This document shows, piece by piece, positions 35,186 to 43,641 of a stretch of DNA of 64,000 bases (positions are counted from its first letter, which is position 1; the number at the start of each line of letters is the position of its first letter). The translations under genes were made by a program, and so were the position numbers. Below the pieces are notes generated by a model, which was given only the letters and a program-made list of their open reading frames with translations, was not told the DNA's origin and made no database searches. Source of the DNA: Terrabacter sp. Ter38 (GTDB taxonomy: Bacteria > Actinomycetota > Actinomycetes > Actinomycetales > Dermatophilaceae); the NCBI RefSeq assembly GCF_024519435.1, contig NZ_JALJRZ010000002.1, forward strand, positions 124,001-188,000. The letters run 5' to 3'.

Positions 35186-35243
35186 CCCACCGGGTCGTCG
35201 TCGCAACGACCACCGCGGAGCTCTCCGCGAGCTGAGCGCGCAC

Positions 35244-35275
35244 GAAGGGGAGGATGCCTGCGCATCCTCCCCTTC
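35244..35275 (+). terminator. strong hairpin after CHAP gene
   Basis: A perfect 14-bp stem (GAAGGGGAGGATGC with its complement) closes a CTGC loop, 58 nt after the stop. A GGCATAC motif immediately follows the stem. Confidence 0.75.
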
Positions 35276-35449
35276 GGCATACCCCCAAAACACTCCGGCC
35301 GGGTGGGATCGCCCACACCTGCAACCCTGGACAAACGGGAATGATCGACCGCCCGCCCTCCTTGTCGCCTAGGTAGTTGAAGGCTCCACCGATCGCCGGT
35401 GGGGGCCGCCAACCGCCACCGACATCCCCTAGACGTGAGGAGCAGGCCT

Positions 35450-36520
35450 GTGTCCACGGCCTTCGAGAGCATCCGCATCGGCCGCTGGGACCTTCCCCAG
35501 CGCTTCGTCATGGCGCCGCTGACCCGCAACCGCGCGGGCGAGGGCCAGGCGCCGACCGAGCTCAACGCCGAGTACTACGGCCAGCGCGCGAGCGCCGGTC
35601 TCATCATCACCGAGGGCACGCAGCCGAGCGCCATCGGTCAGGGCTACCTCGACACCCCCGGCATGCACTCCGACGAGCAGGTCGCCGGCTGGCGCCTCGT
35701 CGCTGATGCCGTCCACCAGGGCAACGGCCACGTCGTCGTCCAGCTCATGCACGCCGGCCGCGTCGCCCACCCCGACAACAAGGGCGGCCTCGAGAGCGTG
35801 GCGCCGAGCGCCATCGCCGCGCCCGGTGAGATCGTGACCCCGACGGGCCAGCAGGCGTATGCCGTCCCGCGGGCCCTCGAGACCGACGAGATCCCCGCGC
35901 TCGTCGCGGAGTTCGTCCACGCTGCGCGCCAGGCCGTCGCGGCCGGGCTCGACGGCGTCGAGGTGCACGCCGCGAACGGCTACCTTCCGCACCAGTTCCT
36001 CGCCCCGTCGAGCAACGAGCGCACCGACTCCTACGGCGGCTCCCCCGAGAACCGGGCCCGCCTCACCGTGGAGATCACGACGGCCGTGGCCCAGGCGATC
36101 GGCGCCGACCGCGTCGGCATCCGCATCTCCCCCGCCCACAACATCCAGGGCGTCCTCGAGGAGGACGAGGTCGAGACGGCCGCCACCTACGAGTCGCTCG
36201 TCGAGGGCATCGCCCCGCTCGGGCTCGCCTACCTCAGCATCCTCGGCGACCCGGAGTCCGACCTCGTCCGCGACCTGCGCAAGCGCTTCGACGGCCCGGT
36301 CATCCTCAACACCGGCTTCGGCAAGCTGACCGAGCTGGCCGATGTCGAGGACATCCTCGAGCGCGACCTCGGCGACCTCGTCGCCGTCGGACGCGAGTTC
36401 CTCGCCAACCCGGACCTCGTCCGTCGCTGGCGCGAGGGCGCCCCGCTCAACGAGCCGAACCCCGCCACCTTCTACGGCGGCGGCGCCGAGGGATACACCG
36501 ACTACCCCGCTCTCCCCTGA
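35450..36520 (+). CDS. alkene reductase (Old Yellow Enzyme family)
   Basis: This 356-residue flavoenzyme has the TIM-barrel motifs of NemA-type ene-reductases: FVMAPLTRNRA near residue 17, VVQLMHAGRVAH near 95, GVEVHAANGYLPHQFL near 173 and SPENRARL near 200. FMN-binding Arg/Lys and the HxxN-type substrate pair (HAAN) are present. It reduces activated C=C bonds or nitro compounds with NAD(P)H. The GTG at 35450 is favoured by GAGGAG 8 nt upstream. It appears monocistronic, with a complex inverted repeat after its stop. Confidence 0.92.
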   Translation: MSTAFESIRIGRWDLPQRFVMAPLTRNRAGEGQAPTELNAEYYGQRASAGLIITEGTQPSAIGQGYLDTPGMHSDEQVAGWRLVADAVHQGNGHVVVQLMHAGRVAHPDNKGGLESVAPSAIAAPGEIVTPTGQQAYAVPRALETDEIPALVAEFVHAARQAVAAGLDGVEVHAANGYLPHQFLAPSSNERTDSYGGSPENRARLTVEITTAVAQAIGADRVGIRISPAHNIQGVLEEDEVETAATYESLVEGIAPLGLAYLSILGDPESDLVRDLRKRFDGPVILNTGFGKLTELADVEDILERDLGDLVAVGREFLANPDLVRRWREGAPLNEPNPATFYGGGAEGYTDYPALP

Positions 36521-36522
36521 CG

Positions 36523-36622
36523 CCCCGTCGAGTGAGCGCCCGGTAGCAGGCGAGTGAGCGCCCCGTCACAGACCACCTGTGGCGGGGCGCTCACTCGACG
36601 GGGGACGGAGCGCTCAATCGAC
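36523..36622. terminator. two-plus-two inverted repeat between convergent genes
   Basis: GAGTGAGCGCC occurs twice on the left (36527-36541 and 36550-36564) and its complement twice on the right (36583-36599 and 36607-36622, the last diverged). The inner pair makes a 15-bp perfect stem, and the outer-left with inner-right makes an 18-bp perfect stem, so the structures are mutually exclusive. It starts 2 nt after the ene-reductase stop and probably terminates both convergent genes. Confidence 0.65.
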
Positions 36623-36656
36623 CGGATCACGTCGGGTGGGCAGGGGCGTACGCCCG

Positions 36657-37253
36657 TCAGGTCGGCTCGGGCGGGTTCTCGCCGGCCCCTCCTGGGGGGA
36701 GCGGCTCGCCGAGGCGGCGCTGGACCCAGGTGACGTCGTGCGAGGCGCCGAACTTCCAGCCGATGTCCCGGTAGGTGCCGACCGGCGCGAAACCCATCGC
36801 CGCGTGCAGCCGGCCGCTCGCCTCGTTGGGCTGGGTCATCCCGGCCGCGGCCATCCGGTAGCCGCGGGCCGTGAGCCGCTCGAGCAGAGCCTCGTACAGT
36901 CGGCGCCCACCGCCACGACCGCGGCGATCGCCGGCGAGGTAGACCGACACCTCGCACGACCACCGGTAGGCGGCGCGCTCCTTGAACGGGCCGGCATACG
37001 CGTACCCCACGACGGCGCCGGTGGCGTCCTCGAGCACGAGCCACGCGTGCGCGCGCTGCGCCGTCTCGATGCGCGCGGCCATCGCGGCGACGTCAGGCAC
37101 CTCGGTCTCGAACGTGATCGCCGTGTCGGTCACGTAGGGGGCGTAGATCGCGGCGCACGCGGTCGCGTCGCCCGGCGTGGCGTCGCGCACCGTGGCGAGC
37201 TCGAGGGGTCCGGATGTTTCGGGCGGTTCGATCGCTTCGCGCGCGTCAGGCAT
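36657..37253 (-). CDS. GNAT family N-acetyltransferase (phosphinothricin-acetyltransferase-like)
   Basis: This 198-residue protein shows the PAT-like order: VRDATPGDATACAAIYAPYV at the start, ITFETEVPD, then VGYAYAGPFKERAAYRWSCEVSVY. The acetyl-CoA loop is DRRGRGGGRRLYEAL and the last motif is GFAPVGTYRDIGWKFG. Relatives acetylate phosphinothricin, methionine sulfoximine or similar amines. The ATG at 37253 follows a TAGCAT element by 6 nt. That element overlaps the stop codon of the upstream potassium channel gene. Confidence 0.88.
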   Translation of the reverse strand: MPDAREAIEPPETSGPLELATVRDATPGDATACAAIYAPYVTDTAITFETEVPDVAAMAARIETAQRAHAWLVLEDATGAVVGYAYAGPFKERAAYRWSCEVSVYLAGDRRGRGGGRRLYEALLERLTARGYRMAAAGMTQPNEASGRLHAAMGFAPVGTYRDIGWKFGASHDVTWVQRRLGEPLPPGGAGENPPEPT

Positions 37254-37259
37254 GCGGCG

Positions 37260-37265
37260 ATGCTA
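37260..37265 (-). promoter_or_regulatory. -10 element of leaderless acetyltransferase gene, sharing a stop codon
   Basis: TAGCAT on the minus strand is followed by 6 nt and the ATG at 37253. Its first three bases are the TAG stop of the channel gene. Confidence 0.5.
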
Positions 37266-38288
37266 GGGCGTGCGGCTTCGGCCGACCTCGTCGCCGTCGT
37301 CCTCGCCGTTGCCCTCCAGATCGCCCTCCCGATCGTCCTCCCGATCGTCCTCCCGATCGTCCTCCCAGAGATCGTCGTCGTCCTCGTCGTCCGCCAGCTC
37401 CCCAGGCAAGGGCTGGAGGGTCCGGGACGAGTCGAGCGCCTCGAAGAGGGTCCCTGGCGGCTCGGCCGCGCCCGGATCGCCGCCGGCGCCGGCGGCAGCC
37501 GAGGCACGCGGCATACCCGCCGCGAAGCGCGCGACGATGAGCGCCACGAAGGTGACGAGGTAGACCTGTCCGACGACAGCCTCGCTGGAGGCGATCAGAC
37601 GGCCGAGGTCGGTCTTCGCCGTGAAGTCGCCGAAGCCGACCGTCGAGATGGTGACGAGGCTGAAGTACATGTAGGTCGTCGTCGACACGTCCTCGCCGAA
37701 GAAGCGTGCCGTGCTGAAGGCGTCGACGGTCTGGAAGAGGTAGGCGTAGGCCACCGCGATCTGCAGGTATGCCGCGACCGAACCCATGATGGTCTGGACC
37801 GTGACGACGGTGTGCTGCAGCACCCGTCGGGCGATGAGCACCGGCGTCAGCGAGGCGGCGAGCAGCCACGTCATCTCGGGCGGCACGGCGAGATTGCCGT
37901 CCGTGCGGCGGTACGACAGGGTCGCGAGACTGAGGATCAGGACGCCTCCGACGAGGATGTCGATGACGCGGCGGAAGCGGCGACGCGCGCCGGAGGCACG
38001 TGCGGCCGCGACGAGCGCGAGCCCGCTGATGGCGTGCGTGAAGACCTGGGCCGGGAGCGAGCCGCGGACGTCGACGAGGGCCTGGACGGCGATCGTGGCG
38101 AGCACGAGGACGAGGACGAGCCCGAAACGGTCGAGCATCGGCCCACGCACCAGTCGTTCCCGACGGCTCCGTCGCGCGGCTCGTCCGGCTCGTCCGGCTC
38201 GACGGGCACGAACGCGTCGATCGTCGGGTCGCGTCGGAGTGGTCGGCGCGGGCGCGTCGTGATCGGGCCCGGTGCTGGCCTCGGTCAT
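37263..38288 (-). CDS. two-pore-helix potassium channel family protein
   Basis: This 341-residue membrane protein has about six hydrophobic segments. A pore loop with the selectivity filter TVGFGD (residues 216-221) is preceded by the pore helix YMYFSLVTIS. The cytoplasmic end lacks an RCK domain. Instead, it carries an unusual acidic tail, roughly residues 300-335, rich in Asp/Glu with a repeated EDDR unit encoded by four 12-bp repeats (37319-37366). The N-terminus is Arg-rich. The ATG at 38288 follows GAGGAGGG. It should conduct K+; the acidic tail could bind cations or partners. Confidence 0.85.
   Translation of the reverse strand: MTEASTGPDHDAPAPTTPTRPDDRRVRARRAGRAGRAARRSRRERLVRGPMLDRFGLVLVLVLATIAVQALVDVRGSLPAQVFTHAISGLALVAAARASGARRRFRRVIDILVGGVLILSLATLSYRRTDGNLAVPPEMTWLLAASLTPVLIARRVLQHTVVTVQTIMGSVAAYLQIAVAYAYLFQTVDAFSTARFFGEDVSTTTYMYFSLVTISTVGFGDFTAKTDLGRLIASSEAVVGQVYLVTFVALIVARFAAGMPRASAAAGAGGDPGAAEPPGTLFEALDSSRTLQPLPGELADDEDDDDLWEDDREDDREDDREGDLEGNGEDDGDEVGRSRTP
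37319..37366 (-). repeat. in-gene 12-bp repeat (acidic tail of channel)
   Basis: Four contiguous units (GATCGTCCTCCC on the plus strand, the first with one change) encode repeated Arg-Glu-Asp-Asp. Confidence 0.85.
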
Positions 38289-38368
38289 GCCGCCCTCCTC
38301 GAGCGTCGCCGCGAAAGTGCTACCGCGTCCGAGGATAGGGCGGCGCCCCCGCCCGCGCCCGCAGGTCG

Positions 38369-38947
38369 TCAGAGACCACGCCGACCGAGGGCGTACGCGT
38401 GGGCGAGCACCTGCTCGGCGGTCTCCTCCGGTGTCAGCGCAGACGTGTCGAACCACCAGCCGATCCCGCCGAAGTCGCGTCGCATCCCGGCCACGAGCGC
38501 CTCCTGCCCGTCGAAGTCGAACTGCTCCTCGGGGTCGCGCAGCTCGTTGCGGTCGCGGCACACGTCGCCGCCCGGGTCGAGGACGACGAGCACCAGCCCG
38601 CGGTCACGGAGGCCCTCGACGTAGCGGTCGAGCTGTGGGCGGTCCGGCACGACCCAGTCGATGACGGGCGTGAAGCCCGCGTCGGCGAAGCGTGCCGCGA
38701 GCGTGACGATGTTGTCGTTGGTGAGGCGGGTCTGGCGGTCGGCCTCGTCAGCGGGCTCGCCCAGCGCCCAGACGCGCCCGCTGACGACGAGCCGACTGAT
38801 GACGTCGCCCTCGAGGAGCGCCGCTCGCGACAGTCGGGCCGTGACGAGCCGGGTGACCGTGGTTTTCCCCGCACCCGGGGCTCCGACGACGAAGACGCAC
38901 GCGGCGCCGTCGTCGAGCGGGGAGCGACCCGGCGCTCGAGCCGTCAC
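38369..38947 (-). CDS. AAA family ATPase / P-loop kinase-like protein
   Basis: This 192-residue protein has a Walker A motif GAPGAGKTT near residue 23 and the shape of small nucleoside- or shikimate-kinase-like proteins. An Asp-containing segment LLEGDVISRL follows the P-loop by about 20 residues, and a lid-like region is RDRNELRDPEEQFDFD. The substrate is unknown. The GTG at 38947 overlaps the esterase stop by 4 nt, so the two genes are translationally coupled. Confidence 0.72.
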   Translation of the reverse strand: MTARAPGRSPLDDGAACVFVVGAPGAGKTTVTRLVTARLSRAALLEGDVISRLVVSGRVWALGEPADEADRQTRLTNDNIVTLAARFADAGFTPVIDWVVPDRPQLDRYVEGLRDRGLVLVVLDPGGDVCRDRNELRDPEEQFDFDGQEALVAGMRRDFGGIGWWFDTSALTPEETAEQVLAHAYALGRRGL

Positions 38948-39825
38948 GACTCGCGCTCCCCGTCCGCCCCTCGGGAACGGGTGCGCCAGACCCAGCGCAG
39001 CGCGTCGGGCAGCACGACGCCCCCGTGGTTGGCACTGTGGCCGCCGTCGCCGAGGACGAGCCGCACGTCGTAGCCGGCCTCGACGAGCGCGGCCGTCGTG
39101 CGGAGGTTCTCGGCGAGCCAGTTCATCTCGGGCTCGTCCCAGCCGAGGTCGCGGTGCCCCGCTTGGAGGAAGACCGTCAACGGCTTGCGCGGGACGTCGG
39201 GGACGAGGTCGGGATACGGGTTGCCGCCCGGCATCTGCGCGAAGCTCGACACGAAGGCGACGACCCGGCGGAAGCGGTCGGGCCGCAGCCACGCTGCGGT
39301 GAAGGCGCCGTCGCCGCCGCTGCTGCCGCCGCAGATCCCCCACCGTTCGGGGTCGTCACTGACCGCCCAGCGCGCGGTGACGAGCGGCAGCACCTCGTCG
39401 AGGAGGAAGGTCACGTAGCGGTCGTCGAAGGCGTCGTACTCCGTGTTGCGGTTCTTCCGTTCGTCGGGCTCGTCGCGGTCCTCGAAGACGCCGGGATCGA
39501 CGAAGACACCGATGGTCACGGGGATCTCGTCGGCGTGGACGAGGTTGTCGAGCACGACGCCGGCGCGGACGTCACCGTCGGGGTCGAGATACCACCAGCC
39601 GTCGTTGAAGACCATGAGGTTCGCCGGCTCGCCCAGGTGGTGGGAGGCCGGCACGTGCACCCACACCCGGCGCGACGTTCCGGGGTAGATGACGCTGTCG
39701 TCGATCCGCAGCTCCACGGTCTCGCCGGCCGGCACTAAGTCGCGCACCTGCGAGTCCGGGCCGTAGTCATACACGACGTCCGTCTGGTCGATCGGCAGAC
39801 GTCGGTACGGCACGCGGGTAGCCAT
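38944..39825 (-). CDS. enterochelin-esterase-like alpha/beta hydrolase
   Basis: This 293-residue enzyme resembles the esterase D/Fes family. The nucleophile elbow is GICGGSSGGDGA (Ser near 174), the N-terminal strand VWVHVPASHH is followed by LMVFNDGWWYLD, and the likely catalytic His is in GDGGHSANHGG near the end. No signal peptide is seen. Family members cleave siderophore or other ester bonds; there are no siderophore genes nearby. The ATG at 39825 has TACGTT 7 nt upstream, a leaderless layout. It leads a two-gene operon with the P-loop protein. Confidence 0.82.
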   Translation of the reverse strand: MATRVPYRRLPIDQTDVVYDYGPDSQVRDLVPAGETVELRIDDSVIYPGTSRRVWVHVPASHHLGEPANLMVFNDGWWYLDPDGDVRAGVVLDNLVHADEIPVTIGVFVDPGVFEDRDEPDERKNRNTEYDAFDDRYVTFLLDEVLPLVTARWAVSDDPERWGICGGSSGGDGAFTAAWLRPDRFRRVVAFVSSFAQMPGGNPYPDLVPDVPRKPLTVFLQAGHRDLGWDEPEMNWLAENLRTTAALVEAGYDVRLVLGDGGHSANHGGVVLPDALRWVWRTRSRGADGERES

Positions 39826-39832
39826 GCGTGGC

Positions 39833-39838
39833 AACGTA
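39833..39838 (-). promoter_or_regulatory. -10 element of leaderless esterase gene
   Basis: TACGTT on the minus strand, 7 nt, then the ATG at 39825. Confidence 0.5.
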
Positions 39839-40000
39839 CGGACACCCCGGGCAGGCGGCAACGGGATAACCCGCCATCCGGCCCACGCAGGCACGGGTCG
39901 TGTGTGGCCGCGAGCGTGGTCGGGCAGACACGGTGACGTACGCTCGAGGTGGGTCGACGAACCGGGCTGCCGAGCGGCCGGACCACGAGAGGAGACGGGC

Positions 40001-40333
40001 ATGAGCGTCCTGCGCCACCGCGCGTCCGCCGACGTGGCCGCGCTTTCCGCACGCTCCGCGCTTCCCGCCGTCGCCGCGAGCCTCGTCGCGATGGTCGTCG
40101 TCCTCCTCGGCACCGTGACGGGTGCGGGCGCCGGTCAGCTGCTCCTCACGGCAGCGACCGTCGGCGTCCTCACCGTCGTGCTCGCCACGACCGCCGTGCG
40201 CACGGTCCGGCCGGTACCGGTGCCCGTCCTCCCGTCCGGGGTGTCGGGCGCGGTGCCCGCGTCGACGGCGTACTGGTGCGCCCTCGACGCACCGCGCTGT
40301 CCCCAGCGCCCTCGGGCTCCGGGTCGGCACTGA
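40001..40333 (+). CDS. DUF6412-type small membrane protein
   Basis: This 110-residue protein has two hydrophobic segments (about 20-45 and 46-68) and a short C-terminal tail with the conserved-looking ALDAPRCPQRPRAPGRH. I recognise it as the small protein often placed just upstream of a second YidC in actinobacteria (DUF6412). It is followed by that insertase after 81 nt. It may assist or depend on the insertase; function is unknown. GAGAGGAGACGGGC precedes the ATG. Confidence 0.7.
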   Translation: MSVLRHRASADVAALSARSALPAVAASLVAMVVVLLGTVTGAGAGQLLLTAATVGVLTVVLATTAVRTVRPVPVPVLPSGVSGAVPASTAYWCALDAPRCPQRPRAPGRH

Positions 40334-40414
40334 CCCGCTCGTCGCACCTGCGGCGTCCGGGCCACTGCCCACCCATCCCCGGCCCCTCGCGGGCCCGAGC
40401 CGAGGAGCTCACCC

Positions 40415-41242
40415 GTGCCTGACCTGCTGTCCCCCTTCACCCATGCCGTCGCCGCGGTGCTCGCGGCCACCCACGACGTCGCCGGCGCCGTCGGCCTGAG
40501 CTCCGGCTCCGCGGGCGCCTGGCTGCTCGCCGTCGCGCTGCTCGTCGTCGCCGTCCGCTCGGTGCTGCTGCCCGTGACGATCCACGGCGTGCGCTCGTCG
40601 CACGCCCGCGCCCATGCCGCGCCCCAGCTGCGCGAGCTCCGCCAGAGGTATGCCGGCACCCGCGACCTCGAGGAGCTGACGGCGATGCGCGCCGAGCAGA
40701 AGGCGATCCACGTCGAGCACGGCGTCTCGGGATGGAGCCTCGCGCCGGCGCTGCTGCAGCTGCCGCTCTTCTACGCGCTCTACCGCGTCGTCTCCGACCT
40801 CACGGCCGGGCACTCGGTCGGCGCGCTCGACGCCGGCCTCGTCGCGTCGGCGTCGGCCGCGTCCCTCGCCGGCCTGCACCTGACGAGCCACCTCGGCACG
40901 ACGTTGGGGTCCGACCCCGTGGCCGGGCTCGTCCTCGTCGCGGTCGCGCTCGGGGCAGCCGCGCTCAGCCTGCTCGCGCAGCGCTGGTTCGTGCTGCCGA
41001 TGACCGACGTCACCGACCTGCCCGAGGGGATGGCGACGGTCCAGCGGCTCATGCCGTGGCTCGGCGCGGTCGGCGTCCTCGCGGCGGCGCTCGTCGTGCC
41101 GGCGGGCATCATCGCCTACTGGTTCGTCAACAACGCCTGGACGTTCGCGCAGCAGGGCGTCATCTGGCGCTTCGCCCCGACGCCGGGCTCACCGGCCGCG
41201 CGGCGGCGTGACGCCAGGGCGCTGGAAGGCGCCCCCTCCTGA
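40415..41242 (+). CDS. yidC: YidC/Oxa1 family membrane insertase
   Basis: This 275-residue membrane protein has the core five-helix plan of Oxa1/YidC without the large extracellular domain of Gram-negative YidC. Typical blocks are LLPVTIHGVRSSHARAHAAPQLRELRQRY (the loop that takes part in insertion) and WSLAPALLQLPLFYALYRVV. It is a probable secondary insertase, because the main one usually lies beside rpmH and rnpA, which are absent here. The GTG has GAGGAG upstream. The DUF6412 gene precedes it. Confidence 0.88.
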   Translation: MPDLLSPFTHAVAAVLAATHDVAGAVGLSSGSAGAWLLAVALLVVAVRSVLLPVTIHGVRSSHARAHAAPQLRELRQRYAGTRDLEELTAMRAEQKAIHVEHGVSGWSLAPALLQLPLFYALYRVVSDLTAGHSVGALDAGLVASASAASLAGLHLTSHLGTTLGSDPVAGLVLVAVALGAAALSLLAQRWFVLPMTDVTDLPEGMATVQRLMPWLGAVGVLAAALVVPAGIIAYWFVNNAWTFAQQGVIWRFAPTPGSPAARRRDARALEGAPS

Positions 41243-41322
41243 CGACCCGGCGACCCGGCGACCCGGCGACCCGGCGACCCGGCTACCCGGCGACCCGGCG
41301 ACCCGGCGACCCGGCGACCCGG
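41243..41322 (+). repeat. ten-unit 8-bp tandem repeat after yidC
   Basis: Ten contiguous CGACCCGG units (the sixth is CTACCCGG) begin at the base after the yidC stop codon. Confidence 0.9.
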
Positions 41323-41376
41323 CGAACCCCGTCTGCGGTGAGGGCGTGATCCCTCGCCGTGGTCGGGGGTGGCGTC

Positions 41377-41382
41377 TAGCGT
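41377..41382 (+). promoter_or_regulatory. -10 element of leaderless DinB gene
   Basis: TAGCGT, 7 nt, then the GTG at 41390. The same hexamer and spacing recur at 55423 and 58222. Confidence 0.55.
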
Positions 41383-41389
41383 GGTCGGC

Positions 41390-42109
41390 GTGAGCGCGAC
41401 ACCGAGGGCCACGAACGGGACCAGCCAGATGAGTGGGACGAGCGAGTCGACGCGGGTGGGCGGACCCCACCTCGTCGACGACCTCCTGCGCTACCTGCAG
41501 GAGGGGCGCGACGGACTGCTGTGCGCACTCGACGGGCTGGGCGACTACGACGTGCGGCGCCCGATCACGCCGAGCGGCACCAACCTGCTCGGCCTCGTCA
41601 AGCACGTCGCCGGCGTCCAGCTGGCCTACCTCGGAGACTCGGTGGGGCGGCCGTCCGGCGAGCGGCTGCCGTGGGTCGAGGACGGCACGATCTGGCACTC
41701 GGCCGACATGTGGGCGACGGCCGACGAGTCGCGCGACGAGCTCGTCGGACTCTACGAGCGGGCGGCGACCCATTGCGACGCCGTCGTGCGCGAGCTCGGG
41801 CTCGACGCGGCGGCCAGCGTCGCGTGGTGGCCGGAGGAGCGCCGGTCGACGACGCTCGGGTCGCTGCTCGTACGCTGCGTCGCCGAGGTGTCGCAGCACG
41901 CCGGGCACGCCGACATCCTGCGCGAGTCGATCGACGGGCGGGGCGGTCGCGACCACGACCACATGGGCGACGACGCGTGGTGGACCGGCTACGTCGCGCG
42001 CATCCAGGCCGCCGCCGACGCCCACCGCACGCTGCCGTCCGGTGCCGTGGCCGGTGACGTGGCCCGTGACGTGGTCGCTGACGCAGCCCACCGCGGAGCC
42101 GGGTCATGA
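41390..42109 (+). CDS. DinB/DUF664 family protein
   Basis: This 239-residue protein has the four-helix-bundle pattern of DinB-like metalloenzymes. Likely metal ligands are His in GLVKHVAGVQL near residue 72 and the pair in VSQHAGHADILRE near 168. Relatives include mycothiol- and bacillithiol-dependent transferases, and actinobacteria use mycothiol, so a thiol-transferase role is possible. The GTG at 41390 is chosen on the leaderless -10. An ATG at 41429 is the alternative. Its stop overlaps the sulfatase start (ATGA). Confidence 0.78.
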   Translation: MSATPRATNGTSQMSGTSESTRVGGPHLVDDLLRYLQEGRDGLLCALDGLGDYDVRRPITPSGTNLLGLVKHVAGVQLAYLGDSVGRPSGERLPWVEDGTIWHSADMWATADESRDELVGLYERAATHCDAVVRELGLDAAASVAWWPEERRSTTLGSLLVRCVAEVSQHAGHADILRESIDGRGGRDHDHMGDDAWWTGYVARIQAAADAHRTLPSGAVAGDVARDVVADAAHRGAGS

Positions 42110-43620
42110 GCGCCCGCAGGCCCAACATCGTCTTCATGCTGAGCGACGACCACGCCGCCCACGCCATCGGCACCTACGGCTCGGTCGTCAACCGCACGCC
42201 GCACATCGACGCGGTCGCGGCGGCCGGCGTACGTCTCGACAACCTCTTCGCGACGAACTCGCTGTGCGCGCCGAGCCGGGCCTCGATCCTCACCGGCACC
42301 TACAGCCACGTCAACGGTGTGACGACCCTCGACACGTTCATCGACGCGTCGCAGCCGACCTTCGTCACGGCGCTGCGCGAGGCGGGCTACCGCACTGCAT
42401 TCGTCGGCAAGTGGCACATGGGGCAGGGCTCGAGCGACGGCGTCGACCACGACCCGCAGGGCTTCGACCGGTGGGACGCCCTCATCGACCAGGGCGAGTA
42501 CCACGACCCGCGCTTCCTCTCCGCCGACGGGCTGCGCGTCGAGCCGGGCTACGCGACCGACCTCATCACCGACCTCGCCATCGACTGGGTCGAGTCGCTC
42601 GACGGCGACGGCGACGGCGACGGCAACGGGGACGACCGGCCGTGGTGCGTGCTCGTGTGGCACAAGGCGCCGCACCGTCCCTGGGAGCCCGACGCCGCCC
42701 ACGCGGGGATGTATGCCGAGGGCGGGCCGGCCGGGGGCCAGCCGATCCCCGTGCCCCCGACGTTCACCGACGACCTCGCCGGCCGCTCCGACACGGCGCG
42801 GCGGGCGGCGATGCGCATCGCCGACCACCTCACCGAGGAGGACCTCAAGGCGCCGGTCCCGCCGGGGCTCTCGGCCGACGAGGAGGCGCTGTGGAAGTAC
42901 CAGCGCTACATGGAGGACTACCTCGCGTGCGTCGCGTCCGTCGACGACAACGTCGGTCGCCTGACGTCCTGGCTCGCCGACCGCGGCGAGCTCGACGACA
43001 CGATCGTCGTCTACTCCTCCGACCAGGGCTTCTTCCTCGGCGACCACGGCTGGTTCGACAAGCGCTTCATGTACGAGGAGTCGATCCGGATGCCGTTCGT
43101 CCTGTCCTACCCGCGGGCGGTCGCCGCCGGGCAGGCGCTCGACCGGATCGTCACGAACGTCGACATCGCCGCGACCCTGCTCGACGCGGCCGGCGTCGAC
43201 GTGCCCGAGCGCATGCAGGGCCGGTCCTTCTGGCGCGACCTCACCGATCCGGCTGCGGCACGACGTGATCGGGAGCGCGAGGGCTTCTACTACCGCTACT
43301 GGATGCACGACGACCGGAGCCACCAGGTCGGCGCGCACTACGGCTACCGCACGCACCGCTACACGCTGATCTTCTTCTACAACGACGGGCTCGGGCTGCC
43401 GGGCTGCTCGGACCGGAGGTTCGCGCAGGAGTGGGAGCTCTACGACCTCGAGGCCGACCCGGAGGAGCTCGTCAACGTCGCCGAGGACCCGGCGTACGCC
43501 GCGGTGCGCGACGAGCTGGAGGCGCGGATGTGGCTCGCGCAGCAGCAGGTCGGCGACGATCCGCACCCGGACCAGCCCGTCCCGCGGCTCATCGCGGAGG
43601 GCCACCCCCCCACCCGCTGA
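42106..43620 (+). CDS. sulfatase family hydrolase
   Basis: This is a 504-residue sulfatase/alkaline-phosphatase-fold enzyme. The modification motif CAPSRASILTG (Cys54) would be converted to formylglycine by a separate FGE enzyme. Metal ligands include the early Asp pair in MLSDDHAAH and SDQGFFLGDHGWFDK near 305. HVNG and GKWHMGQG are further family blocks. No signal peptide is seen, so it is cytoplasmic. It is translationally coupled to the DinB gene. It may hydrolyse sulfate or phosphonate esters; substrate unknown. Confidence 0.9.
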   Translation: MSARRPNIVFMLSDDHAAHAIGTYGSVVNRTPHIDAVAAAGVRLDNLFATNSLCAPSRASILTGTYSHVNGVTTLDTFIDASQPTFVTALREAGYRTAFVGKWHMGQGSSDGVDHDPQGFDRWDALIDQGEYHDPRFLSADGLRVEPGYATDLITDLAIDWVESLDGDGDGDGNGDDRPWCVLVWHKAPHRPWEPDAAHAGMYAEGGPAGGQPIPVPPTFTDDLAGRSDTARRAAMRIADHLTEEDLKAPVPPGLSADEEALWKYQRYMEDYLACVASVDDNVGRLTSWLADRGELDDTIVVYSSDQGFFLGDHGWFDKRFMYEESIRMPFVLSYPRAVAAGQALDRIVTNVDIAATLLDAAGVDVPERMQGRSFWRDLTDPAAARRDREREGFYYRYWMHDDRSHQVGAHYGYRTHRYTLIFFYNDGLGLPGCSDRRFAQEWELYDLEADPEELVNVAEDPAYAAVRDELEARMWLAQQQVGDDPHPDQPVPRLIAEGHPPTR

Positions 43621-43641
43621 GCAGCCGGCGGGGCCGCGCGC

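Noticed and set aside
36579-38624. 681-residue plus-strand frame opposite acetyltransferase and channel genes
   Set aside because: It is antisense to two recognised genes and rich in Arg/Asp/His repeats with no domain.
41243-41322. CRISPR-like or origin iteron array
   Set aside because: It has 8-bp contiguous units directly after a stop codon and no replication genes, so it is a minisatellite.
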